A DNA stretch of 21,842 nucleotides from CAYNFH01 sp964396385 (GTDB lineage: Bacteria; Armatimonadota; Chthonomonadetes; Chthonomonadales; CAJBBX01), in assembly GCA_964396385.1 (NCBI GenBank), contig CAYNFH010000102.1:1-21842 (forward strand). Reading direction: 5' to 3'. The position numbers were made by a program, and so were the translations under genes. How positions within the stretch are numbered: the stretch's first letter is position 1; every line of letters starts with the position of its first letter. Below, piece by piece: positions 14,706 to 21,482 of this stretch. A model generated the notes under the pieces. It worked only from the letters and a program-made list of their open reading frames with translations. It ran no database searches and was not told the origin of the DNA.

Positions 14706-14783
14706 CGCGGTCCTTCCCTGTGTAGGGGCGACCCTGTGTGGCCGCCGCATCTCCTCCCAATGGCTGCCTAACGCGGTCCTTCC
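14694..14783. repeat. 24-bp direct duplication flanking a hairpin element at a gene end
   Basis: The end of the sensor gene with its TAA (14694-14717) recurs at 14760-14783 with one mismatch. The shared core includes GCCTAACGCGGTCCTTCC. Between the copies is a hairpin element starting TGTAGGGG (14721-14746), of the type seen after the FmdB stop codon at 4579. This looks like insertion of the element with duplication of the target. The remaining sequence to 14996 holds only the promoter at 14915. Confidence 0.7.
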
Positions 14784-14914
14784 TGCCCCAGCTTGCTGGA
14801 ACAGAGCCCCCGAATCTCCGAAGCTGTCCACACCGGATTGCGCCAATTAGTAGACATAACTGGCCTGCACTTGGACCTTGCCGTGAGCCAATTCGGGGTT
14901 CCCTGGGTGCCGGA

Positions 14915-14923
14915 TGGTATAAT
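14915..14923 (+). promoter_or_regulatory. Extended -10 promoter for the transglutaminase-like gene
   Basis: TGGTATAAT combines a perfect TATAAT (14918-14923) with the TGn extension. No -35 box is visible at 16-18 bp, as is usual for extended -10 promoters. The leader to the TTG start would be about 67 bases. Confidence 0.6.
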
Positions 14924-14996
14924 ATCATGCTCGTTTTACCTGTAATACAACCCGCGCACCGCCCGCCTTACGGAGCGCACCCCTGGAGGTTTTCCG

Positions 14997-16493
14997 TTGA
15001 AGCCAGCGCTCGTTCGCCGCCTCGCCCTGGGTTCCCTTGTCTTGCTCGCCTGCACGCTCAGTGCCGCCCTGCGCGCGGAAACGCTGCCCCGGGAGAGCTG
15101 GCTGGGCATCTACTTCAACGGCAAGAAGATAGGGTACAGCAGCCTCCATACGGAGCGCTCCACCTACCGCGACAGCCCGGCGCTCAAAATCACCTCTAAG
15201 AGCGTCACCCATATCGAGCTGTTCGGCAACAGCGTCTCGCAGGACGTTACTTTTACGCTCTTCACGGACTCTAGCTACACGCCGCTGCATCAGGACTACC
15301 ACATAAGCTCCAACGGCTCCGCCATGGATCTCACGGCGGACTACCAGCCCGGAAAGATCCTCTGCGCACTCAAGTCCGGCGGCGGCACCACCATCCGGGA
15401 GGTTCCCGTGCCCAAGGGCGCCAAGCTCACCGGCGACACCACCGTCATGCAGTCAGTCCCCGTGGGCCACAAGGACACGTTCTACTATCTCAACCCCGTA
15501 ACGGTGTCGCTGGAGAAGCTGGACCTGGACGTCCGCGCCAAGGAGACCGTCAAACTCGCGGGTAAGAGCTACGAGGCGCTGCGCATCGTGGCCTCTACGC
15601 CGATGGGCGAGATGACCTCCTGGGAGACGCAGGACGGCGACGTGCTCAAGGGCGAGCTGCCCCTCGGTATGGCGATGTATACAGAGTCATCGGAGGTCGC
15701 CCAGAACCTGGCGAGCAGCCCACCCGCGTTCCAGATAGCCGGCGGCGCGCCGGAGCCGGTAAAAAGCGCTTACCTGCCATCCGACCTGGCCGTGGCCACC
15801 GCCATCTCCGTGGACAAGCCTATCCAGAAGCCGCGGCAGCTCAAGTCGCTCTCGGTGGAGGTCACGGGCATCTCGGACCAATCCCACATCCTCTCCGACA
15901 ACCGCCAGCGGGGCGGGCCCGTCGCCAGCAAGCCCGGGGCGTACCGAATTACTGTGACCGCCGCCACGTTCGACGCGGACAACGCGCCCGCGCTGCCGGT
16001 GAAGGACGCGCGCGGCGTACCCTACCTTAAGCGCGCCGCCTTCCTGGAGACGGACGACCCGCAGATCCAGGCCATCGCCCACAAGCTCCGCGCCGGCAAT
16101 AACAACTCCTACAAGGTCGCTCTCGCCATCCACAACTGGGTCCACGACACGATGAAGCCGGACTATACCATCGCGGTGCCTCAGTCCTGTGTGGCCCTGT
16201 ATCACAACCCGAAGGGGGTCTGCCGCGACTACGCTACGCTGTTCGCCGGGGTGGCGCGCGCAGCCGGCATCCCCACGCGCGTGGTCGCCGGGATCGTCTA
16301 CGCGGAGGGCCGGTTCTTCTACCACGCCTGGGACGAGTGCTGGCTCGGCAAATGGGTGCCCTTCGACGCCACCATGCCCGGGGCCTTCGTGGACGCCACT
16401 CACATCAAGTTCTCCCAGGGCGAAGTGACGGAGATGTACAATGTGGCCGGCGTGGTCGGCCGCATCAAGCTGAAGGTGCTCGCAGCCAAGTAG
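14997..16493 (+). CDS. Secreted transglutaminase-like (cysteine protease fold) protein
   Basis: The protein has a signal peptide (ALVRRLALGSLVLLACTLSA, cleavage probably near LRAE), a long beta-rich middle part with no family I recognise, and a C-terminal transglutaminase core. The catalytic triad is visible as C409 in GVCRDYATLFAGVARAAGIP, H443 in FYHAWDECW, and D457 in VPFDATMPG. Bacterial members act as proteases, peptidoglycan-crosslink enzymes or amidases; no choice can be made here. The start is TTG, supported by GGAGG seven bases upstream and by the position of the signal peptide. The 146 bp after the gene hold a weak terminator and the ribosome-binding site of the next gene. Confidence 0.9.
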   Translation: MKPALVRRLALGSLVLLACTLSAALRAETLPRESWLGIYFNGKKIGYSSLHTERSTYRDSPALKITSKSVTHIELFGNSVSQDVTFTLFTDSSYTPLHQDYHISSNGSAMDLTADYQPGKILCALKSGGGTTIREVPVPKGAKLTGDTTVMQSVPVGHKDTFYYLNPVTVSLEKLDLDVRAKETVKLAGKSYEALRIVASTPMGEMTSWETQDGDVLKGELPLGMAMYTESSEVAQNLASSPPAFQIAGGAPEPVKSAYLPSDLAVATAISVDKPIQKPRQLKSLSVEVTGISDQSHILSDNRQRGGPVASKPGAYRITVTAATFDADNAPALPVKDARGVPYLKRAAFLETDDPQIQAIAHKLRAGNNNSYKVALAIHNWVHDTMKPDYTIAVPQSCVALYHNPKGVCRDYATLFAGVARAAGIPTRVVAGIVYAEGRFFYHAWDECWLGKWVPFDATMPGAFVDATHIKFSQGEVTEMYNVAGVVGRIKLKVLAAK

Positions 16494-16513
16494 GGAGCGG
16501 GCGTTCAGGGGCT

Positions 16514-16552
16514 GGCGGACTTCGGATATCGGCCTCCGGACCGCCGTTTTCT
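16514..16552 (+). terminator. Weak terminator-like hairpin
   Basis: GGCGG (16514-16518) can pair with CCGCC (16541-16545), with a few inner CGG/CCG pairs, and GTTTTCT follows. The stem is interrupted. It would separate the transglutaminase-like gene from the PIN-TRAM operon. Confidence 0.35.
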
Positions 16553-16625
16553 GACCGGAACACCCAACATTTCCTGTACCCTTCCACGCCGTTCCGAGGT
16601 TGACCAACGTATAGAAGGAGAGGAG

Positions 16626-16643
16626 GTGAATACCGTACAGTGA
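16626..16643 (+). other. Possible five-codon leader ORF overlapping the next start
   Basis: GTG AAT ACC GTA CAG TGA reads as a five-codon minicistron preceded by GAAGGAG at good distance. Its TGA overlaps the GTG start of the PIN-TRAM gene as GTGA. The strong AGGAGG at 16621-16626 lies 13 bases from the main GTG, longer than ideal, so coupled re-initiation is conceivable. Confidence 0.35.
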
Positions 16644-17821
16644 GCATTCGCAATTTCAAGCAGCTTTTCAGCCTTATCTTCGCACTCATACTCGCCAGTC
16701 TCTTCCTGACCATCGGATTGAGCATCCGCTCGATTCTGCCGGAGCAGCCAGGCAATCTGGTGCTCGCCACCTTCATGGACATGATGCGGTCGCCGCTCTA
16801 CCGCAACGTGTTCGCCGCTTCGCTCGGAGTGATTGGTCTCCTTCTGGGCACCGTCCTCGGGCCGATGATCGCCCAGTCCCTGGTGAACGCGGGCAACACT
16901 ATCGAGCGGATGTCCGCCAAGGACAAGATAGCCGTGGCGTCCGGCACCTTCATCGGCGTCGTGGTCACGCTGGTCTTCTACCTTCCCCTTTCCCGGATAC
17001 CGGTCTTCGGTATTCCGGTGGGCATCCTGCTGGGCGTGGCATTTATCTATCTGGGCATCCGCGCCGTCTGGGGCATGAAGGACGAGTTCCGGTTCATCGG
17101 CGCGCCGCTAGCGGGGGCCGAGGCAGAGCCCGAGGATCCGATGGAGCACTCCAAGATCCTGGACACCAACGTTATCATCGACGGCCGGATCGCCGACGTC
17201 TGCCGCACCGGGTTCATCGAGGGCCCTATCTACGTGCCGGGCTTCGTACTGGACGAGCTCCAGCATATCGCCGACTCCTCCGACTCGCTCAAACGGGCGC
17301 GCGGGCGACGCGGGCTGGACATCCTCAACGCTATGCAGAAGGAGTTTCCGCTCATCGTCCGTAGCTACGACAACCGGTTGCCGCACGAGCGCGTACCGGA
17401 TGAGGTGGACACGAAGCTGGTGAAGCTGGCGAAGGCGCTGGGGGGCACCATCGTGACCAACGACTTCAACCTGAACAAGGTGGCGGCGCTCCAGGGCGTG
17501 ACGGTGCTCAATGTCAACGAGCTGGCCAATGCGCTCAAGCCGGTGGTGTTGCCGGGCGAAGAGATGCCCGTCACCATCATCAAAGAGGGCAAGGAACAGA
17601 ACCAGGGGGTGGCCTACCTGGATGACGGCACCATGATTGTGGTGGAGGACGGCCGCAGGCGCATCGGCGACAACCTGGATGTGATCGTCACGAGCGTGCT
17701 TCAGACCGTGGCCGGCAAAATGATCTTCGCGCGCATCAAGGGCCATGAAGGCGAAGGGGACGATGGGCACGAGAACGGCCGCAGTCGTTCCGGCGGCGGG
17801 CCGAGGAACAAGGTTCGGTAG
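16640..17821 (+). CDS. YacL-like membrane protein with PIN and TRAM domains
   Basis: This is an integral membrane protein with a predicted PIN-fold ribonuclease domain and an RNA-binding TRAM domain. Four hydrophobic segments fill residues 1 to about 140. The PIN domain begins KILDTNVIIDGRIADVC, and its acidic site can be assigned to D175, E206 (FVLDELQ), D257 (EVDTKLVKLAK) and D275 (TNDFNLNK). The TRAM domain (about 310-370) has GVAYLDDGTMIVVEDGRR. A charged Gly-rich tail follows, whose codons overlap the start of ispDF by 59 bp. The start is GTG; no in-frame start lies closer to the Shine-Dalgarno sequence. In Firmicutes yacL also stands next to ispD and ispF, so the order supports the call. 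The target RNA is unknown. Confidence 0.92.
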   Translation: MSIRNFKQLFSLIFALILASLFLTIGLSIRSILPEQPGNLVLATFMDMMRSPLYRNVFAASLGVIGLLLGTVLGPMIAQSLVNAGNTIERMSAKDKIAVASGTFIGVVVTLVFYLPLSRIPVFGIPVGILLGVAFIYLGIRAVWGMKDEFRFIGAPLAGAEAEPEDPMEHSKILDTNVIIDGRIADVCRTGFIEGPIYVPGFVLDELQHIADSSDSLKRARGRRGLDILNAMQKEFPLIVRSYDNRLPHERVPDEVDTKLVKLAKALGGTIVTNDFNLNKVAALQGVTVLNVNELANALKPVVLPGEEMPVTIIKEGKEQNQGVAYLDDGTMIVVEDGRRRIGDNLDVIVTSVLQTVAGKMIFARIKGHEGEGDDGHENGRSRSGGGPRNKVR

Positions 17822-18977
17822 CCCGCACAACAAAATCTGGGCAGACCTGGGAGGGCGGACGGTCCTGAGTTGGACCCTCTCCGCCCTCCACTCACACCCG
17901 GAGATCGATGCCATCGTCCTGGTAGGTGCGGTGGAGGAGCTGGACCGGCTGCGGGATGAGGCCGCGGGCCTTGGCAAGGTCGCTGCCGTGGTGGCTGGAG
18001 GCTCCACGCGCCAGGAGTCGGTCGGCAACGGACTGATGGCGCTGCCGGAAGCCTGTGAGCTAGTACTGGTGCACGACGCTGCACGACCGGCGGTTTCCCC
18101 TGCACTGATTACCAGGGTAATCGAGGCTACGCGACGAGTGGGGGCGGCCGTTCCCGGCCTGCCGCTGAGCGACACCATCAAGCGCGCCGATCCGGAAGGA
18201 ACCATCCTGGAGACGGTCCCGCGAGAAGGGCTCTATGCCGTCCAGACGCCACAGGGAGCCCGGCTGGAGAGCCTCCGGGCCGCCTATACCGCCCTGGGGA
18301 ACCGGGTTGCCAACATGACGGACGAAGCGGGTATCCTTGAATCAGCGGGCTTCCCCGTGGCCATTGTGCCCGGCGAGGAGACCAATATCAAGATAACCCG
18401 CTCCGGCGACCTGGACCGGCTGGGAGGACACCCCTCTCCCAACTCCTCCCCTTCTCAAGGGGAGGGGAGTTCCACCCCCTCCTTGCGAAGGAGGGGGCTG
18501 GGGGAGGTGAGGACCGGCTTTGGATACGACGTACATCCGTTTGTGGAGGGCAGGCCCCTTTGGCTGGGCGGCGTTCAAATACCGCATGCCCGTGGACTGG
18601 CCGGCCACTCGGATGCGGATGCGCTACTCCACGCGGTGTGTGACGCGCTCCTGGGAGCCGCCGGAATGGGAGACATCGGAGCCCTCTTTCCGGATACGGA
18701 TGCGGCCCATAAGGACCGTCCCAGCATTGAGTTCGTCCGGGAGGTTCGAGCCCGACTGGAATCGGCCGGATACCGTATCATAAACGTGGATGTAGCGCTG
18801 CTGGCCGAAGAGCCCCGGATCGGGCCCTACAGGGACCAAATTGCCGCCGTCATCGCCGACGGCCTCCGTATTGCCCCGACGCAAGTAAACATCAAAGCTA
18901 CGACCTCCGAGAGAATGGGATTTGTCGGCCGCCGCGAAGGTATCGCCTGCTGGGCTGTCGCCACCATTGCCGTCTGA
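17763..18977 (+). CDS. ispDF: Bifunctional IspD-IspF (MEP pathway)
   Basis: IspD makes CDP-methylerythritol from MEP and CTP. IspF cyclises the later phosphorylated intermediate to MEcPP, so the fusion covers steps 3 and 5 of isoprenoid precursor synthesis. The IspD part (to about residue 222) has VPAAGRGTRFGSPHNK, VHDAARP and YAVQTPQGARL. The IspF part starts at R250 with RTGFGYDVHPF (metal-binding D256 and H258). It continues with GHSDADALLHAVCDALLGAA, GALFPDTDAAHKD and TTSERMGFVGRREGI, all intact. I prefer ATG 17763, which has GAAGGGGA upstream and gives a normal IspD N-terminus; an ATG six codons earlier (17745) is also possible. Linker residues 223-248 are encoded by a palindromic repeat element rather than by sequence of either family. 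Confidence 0.95.
   Translation: MGTRTAAVVPAAGRGTRFGSPHNKIWADLGGRTVLSWTLSALHSHPEIDAIVLVGAVEELDRLRDEAAGLGKVAAVVAGGSTRQESVGNGLMALPEACELVLVHDAARPAVSPALITRVIEATRRVGAAVPGLPLSDTIKRADPEGTILETVPREGLYAVQTPQGARLESLRAAYTALGNRVANMTDEAGILESAGFPVAIVPGEETNIKITRSGDLDRLGGHPSPNSSPSQGEGSSTPSLRRRGLGEVRTGFGYDVHPFVEGRPLWLGGVQIPHARGLAGHSDADALLHAVCDALLGAAGMGDIGALFPDTDAAHKDRPSIEFVREVRARLESAGYRIINVDVALLAEEPRIGPYRDQIAAVIADGLRIAPTQVNIKATTSERMGFVGRREGIACWAVATIAV
18429..18509. repeat. Double-hairpin repeat forming the IspD-IspF linker
   Basis: The first hairpin pairs AACTCC and TCCCCTT with AAGGGGA and GGAGTT around CTC (18441-18471, two bulged bases). The second is a perfect 10-bp stem, CCCCCTCCTT/AAGGAGGGGG, with a three-base loop (18475-18497). 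Outer C-rich and G-rich flanks (CCCCTCTCCC and CTGGGGGAGG) are also largely complementary. It looks like an intergenic palindromic element read through as Ser/Pro/Gly/Arg-rich protein. Confidence 0.8.
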
Positions 18978-19020
18978 ACGGGCCCACCCGCTCGGATTGT
19001 CACTGCGTCAGGGGAATCTA

Positions 19021-19404
19021 GTGCAACAGGAAGAAACCGACAGGAGTAAGCACAACAACGTGACCGTCTCGTGGATGCTCCGCAGCGCGGGTGAAGTCGC
19101 CGCCCTGGCTCTCAAGGTCGCCGCCTTCTTTGTGCTGCTGGTCTACCTCCCGGCCCTTGTGGTGATCGCACTGGCCGTCATCGCCACGTCCAGGGGACCT
19201 GCATTTGTGAACCGGTGCTACCGCCGCGAAGACGGCCGGCTGGTAGGCCTGTGGGAGTTCCGCACGGAGTGCTGGGAGCGGTGGGAGCCGACACAGGTGG
19301 GAGTGCGGCTGCGCAAGAGCAACATGCACCGCCTGCCGGCGCTGATCAACGTTCTTCGAGGCGATGTCCGGGCAGGCGAACGCGTGACAGACTTGAGGTC
19401 CTAA
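19021..19404 (+). CDS. Short sugar-transferase-like membrane protein
   Basis: The 127-residue product has one long hydrophobic segment (LALKVAAFFVLLVYLPALVV and on). It is followed by the outline of the bacterial sugar (phosphoglycosyl) transferase domain: SRGPAFVNRCYRREDGRLVGLWEFRTE and LRKSNMHRLPALINVLRGDV. These correspond to the family's SPGPVFFRQ...RVG...KFRTM and SLDELPQLxNVLxGDM. The final GPRP motif is missing (RAGERVTDLRS), the SLDELP block reads SNMHRLP, and the region after FRT is much shortened. It may be a degenerate or non-catalytic relative. The GTG start has AGGGGA five bases upstream; an open frame extends a little further into ispDF but lacks such a site. It ends 1 bp before hpf. 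Confidence 0.72.
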   Translation: MQQEETDRSKHNNVTVSWMLRSAGEVAALALKVAAFFVLLVYLPALVVIALAVIATSRGPAFVNRCYRREDGRLVGLWEFRTECWERWEPTQVGVRLRKSNMHRLPALINVLRGDVRAGERVTDLRS

Positions 19405-19405
19405 T

Positions 19406-19960
19406 ATGCAGGTAGAGATCCGAGGCCGCAACGGGGGAGTACCGCCGAACCTGAAGCAGTACGCTCAGAAGAAGGTGACCAAGCTCTCCAAGTACTTCCA
19501 CCGCATCCAGAGCGTGGAGATGGAGCAGGCGCTAGAGCGCGGGCAGTACATCATCGAGTTGAGTGTGGTCGGGGACGGCGTCTTTCTCCGCAGCGAGGAT
19601 CGCTCCAACGACATGCTGGCGGCCGTGGACAGCGTCGTCTCCAAAATGGAGACGCAGGTCAAGCGCTACAAGACCCGCCTGCGTCACGGCCACCAGCGCC
19701 CCGGCCCCATCAAAGAGGTGGTCGCGGAGGCCCTCGAGGTCCCGCCCGCGGAGAGCGAGGACGGTGAGCCACCGTTTGCCCCGCGCATCGGGCGGCGCAA
19801 ACGCTTCCAAATGAAACCGATGTCCCCGGAAGAGGCAGCTCAGCAGATGGAGCTGACGGACCACGACTTTTTCCTCTTCCACAACCAGGAGACCGGAGCG
19901 GTCAACCTGCTCTACCGCCGCCGAGGCGGAGACTACGGACTGATCGAGCCCGAAGCCTGA
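19406..19960 (+). CDS. hpf: Long-form ribosome hibernation promoting factor
   Basis: Long HPF binds the 30S decoding region and dimerises ribosomes into inactive 100S particles when growth slows. The N-terminal S30AE domain (about 1-100) runs from MQVEIRGRNGGVPPNLKQYA to the VKRYKTRLRHGH end typical of the family. After a Glu/Pro-rich linker comes the C-terminal dimerisation domain (about 130-184) with FQMKPMSPEEAAQQMEL, FFLFHNQETGAVNLLYRR and YGLIEPE. The length of 184 residues is typical for the long form. GAGG lies seven bases before ATG, and only one base separates it from the preceding stop codon. Its stop TGA is part of the first unit of a heptamer array. Confidence 0.95.
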   Translation: MQVEIRGRNGGVPPNLKQYAQKKVTKLSKYFHRIQSVEMEQALERGQYIIELSVVGDGVFLRSEDRSNDMLAAVDSVVSKMETQVKRYKTRLRHGHQRPGPIKEVVAEALEVPPAESEDGEPPFAPRIGRRKRFQMKPMSPEEAAQQMELTDHDFFLFHNQETGAVNLLYRRRGGDYGLIEPEA

Positions 19961-20023
19961 CGGTAGACGGTGGACGGAAGACGGCTCCGGAATCCGTCGG
20001 TCCTCCGTCTCCCGTCATCCGTC
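19957..20023. repeat. Inverted pair of heptamer arrays between hpf and the phosphofructokinase gene
   Basis: Units CTGACGG, TAGACGG, TGGACGG and AAGACGG (19957-19984) contain the hpf stop codon. CCGTC recurs at 20005, 20012 and 20019 with period 7, and is the complement of the GACGG core. The two blocks can pair into a GC-rich stem in the 84-bp gap. A structure here could uncouple the two genes or stabilise the upstream message. Confidence 0.75.
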
Positions 20024-20044
20024 AAGCACTTACAGGAGCATACG

Positions 20045-21079
20045 ATGCGCATTGGCATATTAACGGGCGGGGGCGACTGTCCCGGCCTTAATCCGGCCAT
20101 CCGTGGGTTTGTGATGCGGGCGCTGGACTACAAATATGAGTGTATCGGTTTCCTCAACGGCTGGAAGGGTCTGGTGGACGGGGTCTCCCGGCCGCTTGGC
20201 TTGGAAGACGTGGAGGACATTATTGCCCAGGGCGGCACCATGCTGGGCTCCTCGCGCACCAACCCCTTCAAGCCTGGCCGGGAGGAGGACCTGGAGAAGG
20301 TCCTTAACAACATCCGCAAGTTCAAACTGGACGCCGTGGTCGCACTGGGCGGCGAAGACACTCTCGGCGTGGCCTGGAAGCTCTACCAGAAGGGCATCAA
20401 TACCGTGGGTGTGCCCAAGACCATGGATAACGACCTGAACGAGACCGACTACACGTTCGGCTTCGACAGCGCCGTCTCCGTGGCCACGGAGTCTGTGGAC
20501 CGCCTGCGCGATACGGCCCGCTCCCACAACCGCGTGATGGTGGTGGAGGTGATGGGCCGCCATGCTGGCTGGGTGGCGCTCTACGCCGGAATCGCCGGCG
20601 GCGCCGACTGGATCCTGCTGCCGGAGGTCCCGCTCGACATGGACGCGATGTGCGCCCACCTAAAGGAGGTCCGTGCCCGCGGCAAGATGTACTCCATCGT
20701 GGTCGCCTCCGAAGGCGCCAACATCCCGCATGAGGACGACAGCAACATGGCGGTCGATTCCTTTGGCCACGTTATCCTGAGCGAGCGCGGTGTAGGGGCC
20801 TACCTGGCGAGGGAGATAGAGAACCGGACAGGCATCGAGACTCGCTTCGCCGTGCTCGGCCACATCCAGCGCGGTGGGCCGCCGTCCGAGTTCGACCGCG
20901 TGCTGGCCTCGCGACTCGGAATCAAGGCTGCGGAACTGGTCCACGAGAAGAAGTTCGGCCGTATGGCCTCCATCAAGAACAACCGCATCGTGGATGTGGA
21001 GCTAGAGAAGGCCGTCGCCACGCTCAAGACGGTCCCGCCGGAGCTCTACGAAGAGGCGCGCGTACTGTTTTCCAAGTAG
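20045..21079 (+). CDS. pfp: 6-phosphofructokinase, residues of the pyrophosphate-dependent type
   Basis: The enzyme interconverts fructose 6-phosphate and fructose 1,6-bisphosphate. It starts MRIGILTGGGDCPGLNPAIR and has the catalytic PKTMDNDLNETDYTFGF, VEVMGRHAGWVALYAGIAGG and GHIQRGGPPSEFDR. Two positions that decide the phosphoryl donor are of the PPi type. GGEDT has D105 where ATP enzymes have Gly (E. coli G104), and PKT has K125 where ATP enzymes have Gly (G124). E104 replaces the usual Asp, as in some actinobacterial relatives. A reversible PPi-linked enzyme, active in gluconeogenesis as well as glycolysis, is therefore likely. Start ATG 20045 has AGGAG at a good distance and matches the family N-terminus. 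It is separated from hpf by a repeat pair. Confidence 0.93.
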   Translation: MRIGILTGGGDCPGLNPAIRGFVMRALDYKYECIGFLNGWKGLVDGVSRPLGLEDVEDIIAQGGTMLGSSRTNPFKPGREEDLEKVLNNIRKFKLDAVVALGGEDTLGVAWKLYQKGINTVGVPKTMDNDLNETDYTFGFDSAVSVATESVDRLRDTARSHNRVMVVEVMGRHAGWVALYAGIAGGADWILLPEVPLDMDAMCAHLKEVRARGKMYSIVVASEGANIPHEDDSNMAVDSFGHVILSERGVGAYLAREIENRTGIETRFAVLGHIQRGGPPSEFDRVLASRLGIKAAELVHEKKFGRMASIKNNRIVDVELEKAVATLKTVPPELYEEARVLFSK

Positions 21080-21088
21080 GATTGAAGG

Positions 21089-21409
21089 TTGAAGATAGAG
21101 GAGTTCCGCCGGGCGATCAAACGGGAGTTCGGCAATAACCTGGAGAACGCCACCCCGGCGAACGTGCGCGACTTCCTGGACCGCATGCACCAGGACGTCT
21201 TCCACGGCACGCTCAGGGCGCCGATTGTCATCAACGAGCCCAAGACTACCTACGAGGAGATCCTTAAGGACTTCTTTGCCCGCGTGCTGGACTTCCCCAA
21301 GGACGAGGCCCTCGTCATGCTCTGGACCATGGCCTTCGACCTCTCTTTCTCCGCGCTGGAGCACCACCTGGCGGACCGCTTTGAGTCGCTGTTCGGGGAG
21401 AATGGATAG
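21089..21409 (+). CDS. Hypothetical small acidic helical protein
   Basis: I do not recognise this 106-residue protein. It is mostly helical and charged, with no signal peptide, membrane segment or cysteine motif. Notable stretches are EEFRRAIKREFGNNLENA, NVRDFLDRMHQDVFHGTL and ALVMLWTMAFDLSFSALEHH. The start is TTG, nine bases after the phosphofructokinase stop codon, with AGG eight bases upstream. The spacing suggests cotranscription with that gene. Codon use looks like its neighbours. Confidence 0.7.
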   Translation: MKIEEFRRAIKREFGNNLENATPANVRDFLDRMHQDVFHGTLRAPIVINEPKTTYEEILKDFFARVLDFPKDEALVMLWTMAFDLSFSALEHHLADRFESLFGENG

Positions 21410-21441
21410 GGTTCAGATGTTCAGGATCCGGGGTCCGAAAT

Positions 21442-21480
21442 ACCTAAACACCTAAACACCTGAACACCCGAACACCCAAC
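21442..21480. repeat. Octamer array between convergent genes
   Basis: ACCTAAAC, ACCTAAAC, ACCTGAAC, ACCCGAAC and a shortened ACCCAAC follow each other. The array ends two bases before the mqnD stop codon, which is read on the other strand. Confidence 0.85.
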
Positions 21481-21482
21481 CC

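Noticed and set aside
18922..19020. An upstream extension of the sugar-transferase-like gene inside ispDF
   Set aside because: The extra residues have no similarity to the family, and GTG 19021 has a well-placed AGGGGA.
19970..20044. An earlier in-frame start for the phosphofructokinase
   Set aside because: It would add 25 residues encoded by the GACGG/CCGTC repeat pair; family homology begins exactly at ATG 20045, which has AGGAG upstream.
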